Shown: positions 39,615-55,700, counted from the stretch's first letter. The stretch is 64,000 nucleotides of DNA from an uncultured Saprospiraceae bacterium (GCA_938015435.1 CALLPN010000008.1:92176-156175), one strand, 5' to 3'. The notes: generated from the sequence alone by a model not told the origin. Translations and numbers: made by a program.

Positions 39615-40573
39615 AGTTAATCTAAATTTAGCTATTATGAATCGATTCAGGTTAATTTCTAGGACTAATCTAATCCCAAAATTCTTAATATTTTGAATGT
39701 TACATATAATAGCCTTGTTCACGACTTGAGCTCGTACATACAAATTATATACTTTATTTCTACTCCGAAATGAAGCTCTTAGCAATTCAATAAATGTTCC
39801 AAAGAAAAGTGAATGTAAAGTAGGTGACTAAAAGATTGTTAGTCAGCTTACACTTTCTCTGATAATTACTGATTTGAGAATATAAGCAATCAAAATAATG
39901 CTCTGACCTTAGGGGCCAACAATCTTTCTATGTGTCACATACGTAGTATGTGAAAACTCGCCCAATCGTTACTTAATAACCAGTAAATAAGATAGTAAGT
40001 AGGCCATTTTTTTATCCTAGAAAATGACTTATAAATCCTTCTTCTATCAGAGATTTTGCAATTGTTAAAAAAGTGGTAAGGAGTGATAATATTGGTGTCT
40101 CACTCTAATAAATTCTGTTTTAAAGCATTTCTGAAATGTCTTTACCTAGACATATATGAATATTTAATATATTTTGGAATTCAATAACAAGAATCAGCAC
40201 ATTCTACCTTTTTCACATAATATGGTATTAATATGATCAATAACTGTAATATATATATAATTAATATTCATACTACTATATACTATTAAGTCCAATAATA
40301 TATACCACAGTAAAATATGAAACAAATAATAAAAGTCGAATTACATAGCTACTGAAAAAATGCCAAACTGAACAATAAATAAGGAACTCATAACATCATG
40401 ATCTTCATAAAAAATGATCTCTAAGTTCTAAGAATCAAGGACTTAGAAGAAAAGTGATTGATTGGATATCATTGAACTTAGTGAAATTATATATATATAT
40501 AAGACGTTGGATCGCAAAGAGATACGTTCATAACATTTTTATAATATAATTGTGTTGCTTAAGAGTGAATTCA
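39615..40573. other. Long non-coding region upstream of the giant gene
   Basis: About 960 bases, strongly AT-rich, with no supported gene on either strand. Two self-complementary sites are visible: an imperfect hairpin at about 39812-39856 (core TGACTAA / TTAGTCA) and CACATAC-GTA-GTATGTG at 39936-39952. Either could be a regulatory protein site or a terminator remnant; nothing else was recognised. The length is unusual beside the compact gene spacing on the left. Confidence 0.45.
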
Positions 40574-40697
40574 TAGTTTTGTTTGGTAATCTTTTGAAAT
40601 ACCTATAAAAACGGAATTAAAAAAGAGAATAACCTAAATTTCAGACACTATTTTTTTCGACTTAAATAGTATCTGATTCGTGTACTTAAATAGTATC
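40574..40697 (+). promoter_or_regulatory. Putative promoter and direct repeat before the giant gene
   Basis: TAGTTTTG at 40574-40581 fits the -7 consensus and would give a leader of about 110 bases. In that leader the 14-mer ACTTAAATAGTATC occurs twice exactly, at 40660-40673 and 40684-40697, 24 bases apart, the second copy ending 3 bases before the ATG and thus covering the ribosome-binding region. Confidence 0.45.
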
Positions 40698-40700
40698 AAG

Positions 40701-43700
40701 ATGACTAACCTACAATGTGCAATTATTAGCGCAAACAAACTTTGTGACTATACCTTTCTTAAACCGTATCCAAGGTTTGTAAGAATAATTACTCTTCTAT
40801 TCCTAACTACTGCTTTTACACTCCTTTCAAGTATCAATATTGGAGCTCAAAACTGTAATTTCGTTAGTAATGGTGATTTTTCCAATGGATTGGTCAATTG
40901 GGACCCCTCAGGAAATGTTACGGTCAATGGTGGTCAAGCTGTTTTTAGTTCTGCCAACAGTACCGTCAATGGTATTATATCTCAAAATACATCTCTAGTA
41001 ATTTGTAATGATTATGAGCTGACAGCTGAAGTAGGTGCTCAAGGTCTCAATAATTCCCAAGCAGTAGAAGTCTTTATTGCGGGTGTTTCACAAGGATTAT
41101 TTAACCCGCAAGGGCAAAACCCCAATCCAATATCAATTCAATTTACGGCTAACCAATCCAATATAGCAATTCGATTTGTCGATAGAACAGGAAACACAAC
41201 AGGTCAAGATATGACTCTTGACAATATAGAATTATGTGAAATATCTAATAATGTAGTAGACCTTAGTATCACATCTCCTTCAGTTTTGAATAGATGTGAT
41301 GAGCTTTCGTATGATGTAAGATTGACTAATGCGAGCAATGCTTCATTTACAAATGGAATGGTAATCTTACCAGTAGGTTTAAACTTTAACTCATTGTCAA
41401 ATGTAATGGGTGCTAACGTGACTGCCAATTCTACTGGAGATGTAACCATAAGTAATATAATAGCAACCGAGATCACTTTTACAGTTAATACTGATTTGGG
41501 TTGTAATTCTCTATCAGCAGCTGATCAAATAGGTTTTGAAATCTCAAATGTTTGTAATACTAATACAACAAATCTATCTGAGACATTCAGCAATGTAACT
41601 GTAAACTCTCCTAATATTGATATTTCTAATAGTAACCCACCTTTCTTTAATGCTCAAATAGGCTTAGAGCAATCTATTACAAATACAGTTGTTAATTCTG
41701 GTAATTCAGATGCGGATGAAGTTACCTACTGTGTCATTAACAATTTCAATTTAACTCTTCTAGATATTGCGATTGGTAGTATTTCATTAGCTGCTGCACC
41801 TAGTTCTCCTGCCGGTCAGACATGCTTTATCATTCCTGGCGGTCTAGATGTAAATGAATCCGTAGACATAGTAGAAACATATACTGTTATTTCTTGTAAT
41901 GCTACTACTGCCGACTTGACACGTAGGGCGCAATTTGGTTGCGGTAGTGATACGGATTGTTTGGAAGAAGCACAAGGTTCATTTCCGACTACTCTCATAA
42001 CCTACGATGTACCAGATCCAATATTAATGTTTGATATTGATTTTGCCACTACTGTAAATATATGTGGCCCTTCAGAAACTGGGACGATTTCAATTACTTA
42101 TACTAATGGCCAAGATGTAGATCTTTCAGGTGTAGATATAGAGCTATTGATCCCTGATAATCTAAACGTAATATCTGTCACTTCAGTGAGCGGAGGAACT
42201 ATAACTCCAGATGCAAGTAATACGATGCTAAGTGTAACAGATCTAGTTGCTAATACCACTTTAGTATTTGATATCGAAGTACAATCAGGATGTGGAATCG
42301 GTGGTACGTCGCAATCATTTGATATAGATGTTACCCATGATCCATTATGTGAAGGTGCTACAGAAGCTGCAATGTCAACATCTGATAATTATAGTTTACA
42401 ATCTGCAAGTCTTTCAATTTTAACAAGTAATGTCCAAGGTAATATCAGACCAACGATGAACATCTTTGATGCCATTTTAAATGTTACTGATACATTGAAA
42501 GTTCCAGTTGTAAATGCAGGGCTTGGTATTGTTGAAGAATTCACTTATTTCGTTATTAACCCACCTTCATTACAGATACAAAGTTTGTCTGTAGGTAATA
42601 TTTCTATTCCTCCAGCAAGCATAAGTGGAGATACTGTGTTTTACGACATTGGCTCTAGTGTAATTATGCAAGCTATCCAAGGAGTAGTAGTTGATGGAGA
42701 TACTTTTTATGAAGAGAATGAAGTGCTATTTATCTGCGAAGCATGGTTAGGTACTCAATGTCAGTCTGGGCAGTTAGATCCAATCATGAGAGGAGCTAGG
42801 TTTGGTTGCTATGGCGAAACATGCGGTGTAAGTAATATTTCAAGTACAGGTATAAATTTCGATTTTGCTGGACCAGATTTAGCGATTTCAAAGTATGAAC
42901 CATTCACATATTTACCTGCTTGTTATGCAAGTGAAAATACAGTCTATGGTATGCAAGTGATCAACAATGGTATTGCTGCTGCTAAAGATATCTCTTTCGA
43001 GATGAATCAAGAGTGGTATACTGGAGGTATAGTAGGTAGTTCATTGATGTATTCGATAAATGATCCTGACGGCCCATTCACCCCTGCAACTATTGCCAAT
43101 GCAAATGCAACTACTAATTATGTTTGTGTTAGGACCGCAGGAAATTATGAATGGCTAGATGCTGAAATGAATGATGTCTTTCTAGAAGCAGGAGATACTT
43201 TATTTTTTAGATATGAATTAGATCATAGTTGTAATTGTAGAGGATGTGATGTTCTTTATATTAATAGATCTAATATCAGAAGTACTACTTACACTGATGC
43301 TTGTGATAAAGAATTTATAGATAACACTGATTATGCTCGTGGTGGATTCAATGCGAGATTTTTTGGTTTTATAGAAGGTGAAAGTACCTCTACACCAACA
43401 GGTGGATGTCTGACTTATGAGGTGACTGATGCACAAAACAGTTGGTTTTCTTCTACTTATAGAGCCCAATACCCCAATGCATATCTCGAAGTAAAACTTA
43501 CTGCAGAATGCGGATTGGATATAGATCCTGCATCTGTACTCTGGGTGGATGTTGATGGTACGATTTACACTCCTACTATAGTTGACGGAACTGATAATAA
43601 TGGTGTCGGCATAGATGATGAAATCATTGTCCGATTTGGAGATACCGCCGCAAATGGTGACCCTTACCCCTCTGGTTTTTCGGCTAATGGAGGATTAGAA

Positions 43701-46700
43701 TTTTGTTATACCCCGGATTGTAATGAAAAACCTGGAGCGGGTTGTTCATCAACCAGTAGCATTACTGTACAACCTACTTTTGTAACTGATCCAAGTTGTG
43801 TTGCATGTACAGAAAATGTTGATTGCGGCACACCATTTCCAATATCTTTTGATTGTCCTGGTTGTGGACCTTGTGATGGAATGTCTCATACAAATTTAGA
43901 TATACAAAGAGTTAATTATGGTCTTCCTGATTCTGATAATGATCTCGAGGCTGATGGAGGTGTAGTAATCGATACTAGTTTATTATCGACGACAAGATTT
44001 TTGACTGGAGATACCTTAAAAGCAACTTTCGAAGGAATTGTAAATGATGCAGACAACAGTGAAACTTGGGTAAATGCTTTTGCTACCATTAATATAAATA
44101 CGACTCAATTTACCATTCTTGGTGGCAACATAAAAGTCTATGACGCAAGTAATGGAGGAATGCTTAGATCATGTAATGTACTCCCTCAATTTGCTGATGG
44201 CACACGGTTAGTAACTGATATTTCTTCCGCTGCATTAAGTGGTCTTTCTTGTGGAGATTTTGATGGTTTCGAATATGATGATCAGGATAGTGTTGTAGTC
44301 TGTGTTTACTTTAAAACTAAGGATGAGTTGATTAATATCCAAAGTAAAAATATAACATATAACACTTGGTTTTATTTGAGCGATGACGTTTATTCTGTAG
44401 GAGATACTGCAAGATGTAATGCTTTGTTCGAAAGTATGCAACAGATTGGAATTCGATATTATCATAATGATGTAATTGCTGGATTAAATTTTGGTGGATG
44501 TGAATTATCTCCTTTTTATATTAGAACAGATTTGAATTATGGATTTTTAGGTTTTGATGAATTTCCAAATGAAATAAGAACAGTTGGACTTCCTGATAAA
44601 ATAATATTTACTAAGCCTACTGAATTTAGTTTTAGAAATGATCGTCATAGATTTAGGTATAGACAATACATTGGAACCGATCATGATATAGTTGATTTGA
44701 ATGCAATCATACCCGCTCAATATTATATCGAGAACGGTAATGAATTGACATTTCTAGCTAAGGATTATTTAGAGTCTTTGGGAGATCCAGAAATTCCAAT
44801 GGATGAAGGTGGAATCACTTGGTTTTACCCTGCGATTCAAGGTAATTGTCTTTCTGAAGCTGGCACTTATTCTTCATCTTTCGAAGCATCTTATGTAGTA
44901 GATGAAGCCGTATTCTGTGCCCAGACATATGACATCCCAAAAACTACTGAAAGCTTTCAATACACTGGAGGGGCTCAGTTAGAAGTAACTACTCCAACAC
45001 CAGTAAATGATATCACAGAGCCTAGAGCTTGTGTCCTGATAAATTTGAAGAACACAACTAATTTGGATGCTCCATTTTCATTTCTAAATATTGAAGCCAC
45101 TACCGGTGGATTGGTAGTTCAATCATTGACTGAAGTAACTGACGGCTTGAATTCCTTGATCACTCCAACTTCATTTGGAATCTACCCTTTAATGGATACA
45201 GATGGTGGATCGAATAGAACGTTTGAACTTTGTGTAAACGTAACTAATTGCGACCCTCAAGAAATGGAATTTTCAGCTGGATGGGATTGCGTAGAGTATC
45301 CGACTACGGTTGAAGAAGCTACATGTGCAGTTCCTTCTACACTTCAGTTTAATACTTTATTTGGTAATCTTGGAGGACAACTTGTTTCACCTGCAGATAA
45401 TATTTCGATTGACTTATGTGATACTGTTGAGTTCATTTACAAAATGAGTAGTACACAATTAGGAAATATAAAAGATGTACTATTTAACTTTACACTTCCA
45501 GGTGAAATGGAGTTAATTCCTGGCTCATATCAAGTTGCATACCCTGTGCCTTTTGACGAAAGTATGGCTGCCTTTCAGTTTTTTCAAGAACCTGATTTAT
45601 TATATGGCTCAACATATATAGACACTGTTACTGCTCATTATGGTTTACTGGATAGTTTCGGATTGATAGGAAGTTCCGGATCTATAGACAATACAAATAT
45701 AATACTCGCCAAATTTAAAGCAAAAACAGTTTGTGGATTTACATCAGGATCCTCACCTTCTTTTGGTACATCAGCATCAGATGCCTGCAATCAACCTGTG
45801 GAAAATGTAAGTACGCCAGGTACAAAAGTTCAGATAGCGGACAACATACCTAATTATGATATCAATAGTAATTTAGACGATCTTACATTAAACCCATGTA
45901 ATGATGATGAATCTGTAATCCAGATAGATCTCACAATAGGTGCAGCAGCTGGAGTTGCGAGTGCAGTCGGTGATTCCACATTCGTAATCTTGCCTCCGGG
46001 TATTGTGTATAACGGTTTGTATACTGGAATTTCTAATTCATCTACCCCTCCTATTGTAATAGATGATAATGGAAAAACAATTTTGAAAATGCCTTTAGAT
46101 GCAGGTTTATTCAATGGAGATAAAATCGTTTTCGATCTAGGTATTAATGCGACAGATATTGGACAGTCATGTGACATCTATGTTATCGATGTTCAAACAT
46201 TATCTTCACGAGAGGAAATGTGTGGGACTGAAGTATGTGACATAAAGGTACTTAGTGGTGGAGGTCAGATTCAAGTTAGTATAGTTAAGCCACAATTAGA
46301 TATCAAAGATCTAGAACTCACATTGGTTACTATGCCACCTAGTATGGGAACATTAAATTATACTATTGAAATCGAAAACAATGGTATGGTGGCTCAATCT
46401 CTTTCTGAAGATATTAATTTAGAATTATATAGTGACTCTAATAATAATGGATTTGTTGATGTTGGAGTGGATCCTTTAGTAACAACCGTAGTTGAAAATG
46501 TAATGATACCTCCTGGTCAGACTGTAACACTTTCTGGATCAGTGCCATTGCCTCCAACTGGTCTTTGCAATGTGATTGGTCAAATAAATTCACAAACGAC
46601 TTGTACATGTAGCTCTTCTTCAAGTAATCAAACAAAAGTTGATATTGAAAATAATTATGTAGAAATGGTAGAAGTCTGTCCTGATGAAATAGTCAGTATT

Positions 46701-49700
46701 GGACCTGATCCAATTGGCGGATATGATTATGAATGGATCGGTGTTGGAAGTGCAAGTGAAGCCGCTTTATCTTCTACATTAGTTACTATGACAGATTTCC
46801 AATTTAGCAATAATACAGGAAGTGATATTGTATGGGATTATGCTTTGCGTTCATCATTCGAAGAGTGCTATAGTTTTGATACTGTACAAGTAACTTTGTT
46901 TCCCAACAATGATGCATCAGTTTCTCCACAAGCATGTATTGGATCTAGCTTTCTATTACCTGGTCCAGGTACAGGAAGTAATTTCATGACTACTCCAACT
47001 ACTGGATTAAACGATCCAACTTTACAAACACCATTGGTATCTAATATAACATCTGGTACAACGACTTATACCATGACTTATGATGATGAAAATGGCTGTT
47101 CAACAGAAAGAATTTTTAACATAATGGGTATTAGTTGTGCGCCAAATACTGGTATTGGGGATACTATATTTTACGACACTAACTTAAATGGTATCCAAGA
47201 TATAAGTGAAATAGGAATTCCTAATGTAACTGTTTATTTATACAATAGTACTAATACAACACCTGGCAATCATATCGGTATTGCGATTACCGATGCCAAC
47301 GGCCGTTACATTTTCGAAAATATTCCTTCGGGTAATTATATTGTAGGTGTCGACTCTCCTGCTGGTTTTTTACCGACTACGAAAGATGCAGGTGGAGATG
47401 ATACAATAGATAGTGACATAGATCCAGGGAGTGGTCTCACTGGCCCGTATTTCATTCCTAACGGTGTGATTGATACTACTGCAGATGCTGGATTTATTCC
47501 AGACTGTTCACTCATGATAAACATTTCTGAAGTAAGTGAATGTCAATACCTAGATCCAGGACAGCGAAGAGAAGTTAGCATAGATATAGATTGGACAAAT
47601 GCGATTTATACTTATGATTTTCTTGGAGGTTCGGATACCATAGTAGTAAATGTTTTAGGACAGGAATTTAAACTACCAATAACTACTCTAAGTGGTAGTA
47701 CTAGCATTGTTGTTATAATGAATGGAGGTACTACTGCTCAAGATATTATAGCAACTGCAGTCTTAACTGATCATCCTGTGTGTATGGCCATGGACGAGAT
47801 ATTAGGTGTTTCACCTTGTATCTATGATGTCGCCATGATTAAAAAATTACCCTCGAATGTTATGCCTTTATATGGGCAGAATCTACCTTTCGAAATTACG
47901 GTCGTAAATCAAGGTGAGCAAGCTTTAAATAATATTAAGATAAATGATTATCTACCAGTTGGTATGACTTTCGATCCAGTTTCTAATCCTAATTGGATGC
48001 AAACTGGAAATACACTTATGTATATAGTAAGTGACACTTTAGATGTTGGTCAATCCACTATAATACCCTTAAACCTGACATTAATTATGTCAGATCAACC
48101 TAATGCTTATTTAAATCTAGCTGAGATAGTTTCATTCCAAGATACTTTGGGTATTGACCGATCACTACAAGATTTGGATAGTACACCTGATAACATTAAT
48201 GGTAACGATGCAGGAGGATTGGCTAATTCTGGTTCTGATGATTCATTGGACGGAGACGGAACTGGTTCACCTGGAGACAATAATCCAAACACAGATGAAG
48301 ACGATGCCGATCCTGAACTAGTTTCAATTATTGATTTGGCATTAATCAAAAACATTGTAACACCGAGTCCATATGTGTATGGCCAAGCAATCACTTTTGA
48401 AATAGTAGTATACAACCAAGGTAATGTAGATCTTCAAAACATTGAGGTAAATGATTTCATTCCTGCTGGGTTCTCTTATTTACCATCAAATGATCCATCA
48501 TGGTCAGAAACGGGCGGTACCGCAACACATATAATAAGCACAATACCTTCGCTTACTGATACTACTTTACAGATAGTATTGCAAATAGAAGAAGCAGGTG
48601 CAAATGACTATGTCAATATCGCTGAAATAGGTTATTTCGAAAATCTATCAGGAAGTAATATTTCGTCACAAGATCTCGATAGTAATGCAGATAGCAATCC
48701 AAATAATGATGCTGGTGGATTACCAAATGGAGATAGTGACGGTGCTCTTAATGGAGATGGAACGGGAGTAGCTCAGAGTAATGATGCCGCAACAGATGAA
48801 GATGATATGGATATTGCTTTTATCTCTATCCCAATGTTAGATGTCACTAAGACCACAACAGGAGTTGCCATGGCATCGAGCGGAGTCGAAGGAAACTTTG
48901 ATGTTACTTTTGAAATAGAATTAGAAAACACTGGAACTACTAAACTGAACAATATAAAACTTCAAGATAATCTACAAGAACAAATAGGTGGCACATTTAT
49001 AGGAGTAGTAGGAATACCTGTTATTACTGCTAGTGACGCTAGCATGGATCCTACTGTCAACACTGGATATAATGGTGCTGTAATCGATAGTATTTTTACA
49101 GGAATAGATGGATGCTTAAGAGTAGATGAATCACTGACAGTAGAACTGACGATAGAAGTCGTTGCGCTTTCAGGAACAGATATAAATGAAGCTACAGGAA
49201 TGGCTATTGATAGTCTTGGCGTAATGGTAATGGCAATGGATACAGCTCTACTTAGAGTACCCACTTGCTTCTTAGCTATTGATTGTCCATTACTCGATCA
49301 AGGTACTTTCCCTTGTGCAGATGAAATACCTGCTGCAGCAAACGATGCAGCATCATTCAATGCAATAGATAGTGCTTCTGATATTACAAACTTCTGCCAG
49401 ACTCCAACAGTCACAGTTGTTGAGATGATGTCTGGTACAGGATGTGCAGCCGATCCATTAATGGTAACTAGAGTATATACTATTACAGATGCAGGAGGTC
49501 CGGAAATTGGCCCTGAAACTATGGAATGTACAGTTCAGTATACGGTTATAGATGATATCAAACCTATCGTAATGGTAGAAGCTTCAGATCTCTTTTTGGA
49601 GTGTGCTGACAGTGGAAACACGGCAGCTATAAATGCTTGGCTTACAAATAATGGTGGAGCGATGGTTATGGAAGCTTGCTCTACTCCTACTTGGACTAAT

Positions 49701-52700
49701 AACGCAGGGACACCAAGTAATGATTGTGGTAATAGTGGAACTACTCCATATACATTTACCGCTACAGATGATTGTGGCAACTCAGTAACTGTTGCGGCCA
49801 ATTTGGTAATCATAGATACTACCGTTCCTACTTTAACTCTTCCAACAGTTGCTGATAATGCAGAATGTGGAGGAACAGAAGATGCATTACTTTCAGCATG
49901 GTTGGCTAATGTTTCTGGTTCAGATGATTGTAGCAATGTCACAGTAAGTCCAGCATTAGTTTCATCAAATGAATTCTGCTTGGGTACTAATACAACCATA
50001 ACGCATACTTATATTTTTACCGTTACTGATGAATGTGGAAATATCACTACTGGAACAGATCAATTTACCATTAATGATTCAACAGCGCCATCTATAACTG
50101 CACCTAACAATCTCACTATCGAATGTGGTAATGACATTTCAGCAATGTTAGCAGACTGGTTAGATGATTACACAGTTACAGAGGCTTGTCAAGACTTTAC
50201 AGTTACAAACAATTATGATGGTTCTGTCCCTGACTTATGTTCAGGAAGCCCATTATCTGTTACCTGGACTGTAATTGATGGATGTGGAGCAATGAATACA
50301 TCTACTGCGATGATCATTGTAACTCCAGATACTACTGATCCGACATTTGTAAATTGTCCTGCTAGCTTTACAGTAAATGTAGACGCTAGTCAATGCGATG
50401 CACGTGTAATCTATTCGACTCCTACAGCTGACGATTGTAATGGTGCTACTGTTACTTTGACTTCCTCAGCTTCAACAGCTTCTGGAGAGATATTTCCTCT
50501 AGGAAATACTGATATACAATTTACAGCAACAGATGATTGCGGTAACACTACCCTATGTGAATTCACTATCACTGTAGTTGATAGTGCGAGTCCTACTTTA
50601 CAATGTCCATCAAATGATGTTGTAGTTTGTAACGATACTAATACTTGTAGTTGGGATAGCGACGATTCTATTACTCCAGTGGGATTAGATGATTGTCCGT
50701 CTGCTACGATCACTCATCAAGTAACAGGTGCAACTACGATTGCCGCTAATACTTCTGGATCGATTTCTACAGGTACGACTTTCGAACTAGGTACATCTAT
50801 TGTAACTTATACTATTTCAGATGCAGCGGGTAATACTTCTACTTGTTCATTTAATGTAGTAGTAGAAGATTGTACTGATCCAGTGATCAATTGTGCATCT
50901 GACTTAACTTTAGAATGTGGCGCTGCAGGAAACACAGCAGCAATTACTGCTTGGATTAATACTACTACAGCGACTGACAATTGTCCTGCTGCAGCGACTT
51001 CAGTAACTGTGACTAATGAACTAATATCTACTCTAGAACAATGTGGTGGAACGAGCACTACAATATATGAATTCACTGCAACTGATGCAGCAGGTAATAC
51101 TTCTACTTGTAGATCTAATGTTATTATTGAAGATATTACAGATCCAATTATCGCAGCATTCTCAACTAATGTAACTGTCGAATGTGATGGTAACGGAAAC
51201 GTAGATGGCCTACTTGGATGGTTGGCTGACAATGGAAATATTCCAACAGCTAACGTCACTGAAAACTGTGGATCTTATACTTGGAAAAATGATTATTCGC
51301 AATCTTCATTTACAGCAAATGGAACATGTGCAGATGATATTGGAATGTATACTGTCAACTTCTGGGTAGAAGATGAATGTGGTAGCGTTTCTAATTTGAT
51401 AGAACTTGAATATATTATAGAAGATTCTGTTGACCCTACTCTTGTTGCTCCAGCGAACCTTACGTTAAACTGTGGAGACGATGCAAATACAAGTATTATC
51501 AACAATTGGTTGATGCAATATAATTCATCTGACCTTTGTAGTGATGTAACAGTAACTAACAACTATATGGTTGCCAATCTTCCTAGCACTTGCGAGTCAG
51601 GAATGAACACGATTACTATAACTTGGACAGCTACTGATGATTGTACCAACTCAACAACGGCTACAGCAACTATTACAGTTGTCGACAATGAGAAACCAAT
51701 AATCATGACCCCACCGACTGATTTGGTTGTGGAATGTTCTTCAGCTTCTATGGCTGCAGATATTACAGCTTGGGAAAATGCATTTGGAAACGGTACTGCC
51801 GTAGATAATTGTGCAAATCCGGTAACATTAACTTTCACATCAGGCGGTGTACTTAATCAATGTGGCGGAACAAATACAACACAATATACTTTTGTAGCCG
51901 ATGATGATTGCGGAAATACCGTAACGACTTTCGCTAACTTAATTGTTGTAGATGAAGCTGCTCCAATTCTAACTTTACCGACAGCAACTAACACATTTGA
52001 ATGTGATGCTGTAGGCTCTGGTTTATCAACATGGATTGCTTCAGCAAGTGCAACAGATGCTTGTGGTGGATCAGTATCTATTACTACTGCTCTGATATCA
52101 GAAGTTTCATCTTGTGATGCTGCAATACATACTAATACAACAAGTACATACCAGTTTATAGCAACGGATCAATGTGGAAATGTATCTACCGGTCAAGCTG
52201 ACTTTATCATAGAAGATACAACTGCTCCAGTTATTACTGCTCCTGCAAATCTTACATTGGTTTGTGGTGATGATTTATCTTTAGAGATCACTCAATGGTT
52301 AGAAAATTATTCTGTTATAGAAGCTTGTCAAAGTGTGACAGTTACTAATGATTTTGATACAGCAAACGTCCCTAATCTTTGTAATGGAGCTAATTATACA
52401 GTAACCTTTACTGTGACTGATGCTTGCGGAGCGACTACTTCGGACAATGCAGATATTATCATTACTCCAGATACTAGTGGACCTTCTTTTGTAAATTGTC
52501 CAGCTGACTTTACTGTCAATATAGATGCAGGTCAATGTGATGCAAGGATAGTTTATTCTACTCCAATCGCTGAAGATTGTAACGGTGTTACTTCTGTATT
52601 ATTAACTTCGGCAACGACCACTGCTTCAGGAGAAATATTCCCACTCGGAAATACTAACATACAATTTACAGCAACAGATGATTGTGGTAACACTACCCTA

Positions 52701-55700
52701 TGTGAGTTTACTATTACAGTCATAGATAGTGATGAGCCTACATTACAATGTCCATCAAATGATGTGGTAGTATGTAACGATGACAATACATGTACATGGA
52801 ATAGTGATGCTTCTATTCTTCCTATAGGATTAGATGATTGTCCTTCTGCGATGATCACTCACCAAGTGACAGGTACCACTACGATTGCAGCCAATACTGC
52901 TGGGCCAATACCAACTGGTACAACTTTCGAATTAGGAACTTCTATTGTAACTTATACTATTACAGATGCAGCTGGAAACACCTCTACTTGTTCATTTAAT
53001 GTGGTAGTTGAAGATTGTACAGATCCAGTAATAGTTTGTGCTGCAGATCTTACTTTAGAATGCGCTGAGGGAACAAATGGAGCTGCAATTACAGCTTGGA
53101 TTAATACAACTACTGCAACAGATAACTGCCCAGAAGCGGCCACTTCAGTAACTGTAACTAATGAGATAATAGCTACTCTAAATCAATGTGGTGGAACGAG
53201 CACCACGATATACGAATTCACAGCTACTGATACCGCTGGAAATACATCTACATGTAGATCTAATGTGATTATAGAAGATACTAATAACCCAGTACTCGCC
53301 TCATTCCCTACAGATGTAACTGTCGAGTGTGATGGTAATGGAAACGTAGATGGCCTACTCGGATGGTTAGCTGACAATGGAAATATTCCTGAAACTAATG
53401 TGACAGAAAATTGCGGATCATATACATGGAACAATGACTATTCACAGTCCTCATTCTCAGCGAATGCTACTTGCACTGATGAAGTAGGAATGTATACCGT
53501 AAACTTTTGGATAGAAGATGAATGTGGTGGAGTTTCAAATATGATAGAACTCAACTACATTATTGAAGATACTACCGCACCTGCTCTTATTGCACCAGCT
53601 GATTTAGTAATCAATTGTGGCGATGATGCCAATACAAGTATTGTCAATCAATGGTTAATGGAGTTTTCTTCATCTGATCTTTGTAGTGATGTCACTGTAG
53701 TAGATAATTATGCAACGCTTATCCTTCCTACAACATGTGAGGCTGGCAGTAATATGATTACTGTCATGTGGACAGCTACTGATGATTGCACAAATATGAC
53801 AACAGCAACTGCAAGTATTACTCTTGTAGACAATGAGACACCAGTCATCATGACACCACCTACTGATCTAGTGGTAGAATGTACTTCTACATCTATGGCT
53901 GCGAATATTACTACTTGGGAAAATGCATTTGGAAACGGTACTGCTGTAGACAACTGTTCAGATCCTGTGACATTAACATTTACTGCAGGAGCGATCTTAG
54001 ATCAATGTGGCGGAACAAATACTACACAATATACTTTTGTAGCCGCTGATGATTGTGGAAATACTGTAACGACATTTGCTAACTTAATTGTGATTGACGA
54101 AACTGCTCCACTTCTCACATTACCAACAGCGACAAATACATTTGAATGTGATGCCGTTGGCACAGGTTTATCGACATGGATTAATTCTGCAAGTGCAATC
54201 GATGATTGTGGTGGTTCTGTAATTATTACAACAGCTCTAGTATCAGAGGTGTCATTTTGTGATGCTGACATGCATACTAACATTACAAGCACATACCAAT
54301 TTATTGCAACAGATGAATGCGGAAATATATCTACTGGCCAAGCAGATTTCGTAATAGAAGATACAACTGCACCAGTAATTACAGCACCTTTAAATCTTAC
54401 ATTAGCCTGTGGTGATGATATTTCATTACAGATCGCTGATTGGTTAGCAAACTATTCTATAGTTGAAACTTGTCAAGATGTAACGGTTACTAATAACTTC
54501 GATCCGGCAAGCGTACCTAATCTTTGTAATGGAACTAACTATACAGTTACCTTTACTGTGACTGATGCTTGTGGAGCGACTACTTCTGATGATGCAGATA
54601 TCATTATTACTCCAGATACTAATGGACCTACTTTTGTAAATTGTCCAGCTGACTTTACGGTCAATGTAGATGCAGGTCAATGTGATGCAAGGATAGTTTA
54701 CTCTACTCCGATAGCAGAAGATTGCAACAATGTAACTTCTGTATTATTAACTTCATCATCCGTTACTGCTTCAGGTGAAATATTCCCTCTTGGAGATACA
54801 GATATTCAATTTACTGCAACGGATGAATGCGGTAACACTACCCTTTGCGAATTTACAATTACCGTTGTAGATAGCGCCGAACCAACTTTACAATGTCCAT
54901 CTAATGACGTGGTAGTTTGTAATGATGATAATACATGTACTTGGAATAGTGACGCTTCTATCCATCCTGTAGGACTAGATGATTGTCCTTCTGCATCTAT
55001 CACTCACCAGGTGACAGGTGCAACTACTATCGCCGCTAATACTTCAGGTACTGTTCCAACAGGAACAACTTTCGAATTAGGAACTTCAATCATTACTTAT
55101 GTAATAACTGACATTGCAGGTAATACTTCCTCTTGTAGTTTCAATGTAGTTGTAGAAGATTGTACTAATCCAGTAATAGATTGTGCAGCTAACCTTACTT
55201 TAGAATGTGCTGATGCTGGAAATTCAGCGGCTATTGCTACTTGGATTAATACTACCACTGCAACAGATAACTGTCCTTCGGCGGCTACATCTGTAACGGT
55301 TACTAATGAAATAATTTCTACTCTAGAACAATGCGGTGGAACAAGTACTACAATATACGAATTCACAGCAACTGATAATGCAGGAAATACTTCTACTTGC
55401 AGATCTAACGTAATTATAGAAGATACTACAGATCCTATTATCGCAGCATTCTCTACAGATGTAACTGTAGAGTGTGATGGTAACGGAAACGTAGATGGTC
55501 TTCTTGGATGGTTAGCTGACAATGGAAATATTCCTTTGACTAACGTTACGGAAAACTGTGGTTCAGTTACTTGGAAAAATGATTATTCACAAAACTCATT
55601 TACAGCGAATGGTACTTGTGCAGATGACATAGGAATGTATTCAGTCAACTTCTGGGTAGAAGATGAATGTGGTAGAGTTTCTAACATGATCGAACTAGAT

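Noticed and set aside
39570..39785. 71-codon minus-strand frame after the coiled-coil gene
   Set aside because: It runs through the terminator hairpin and has no coding features.
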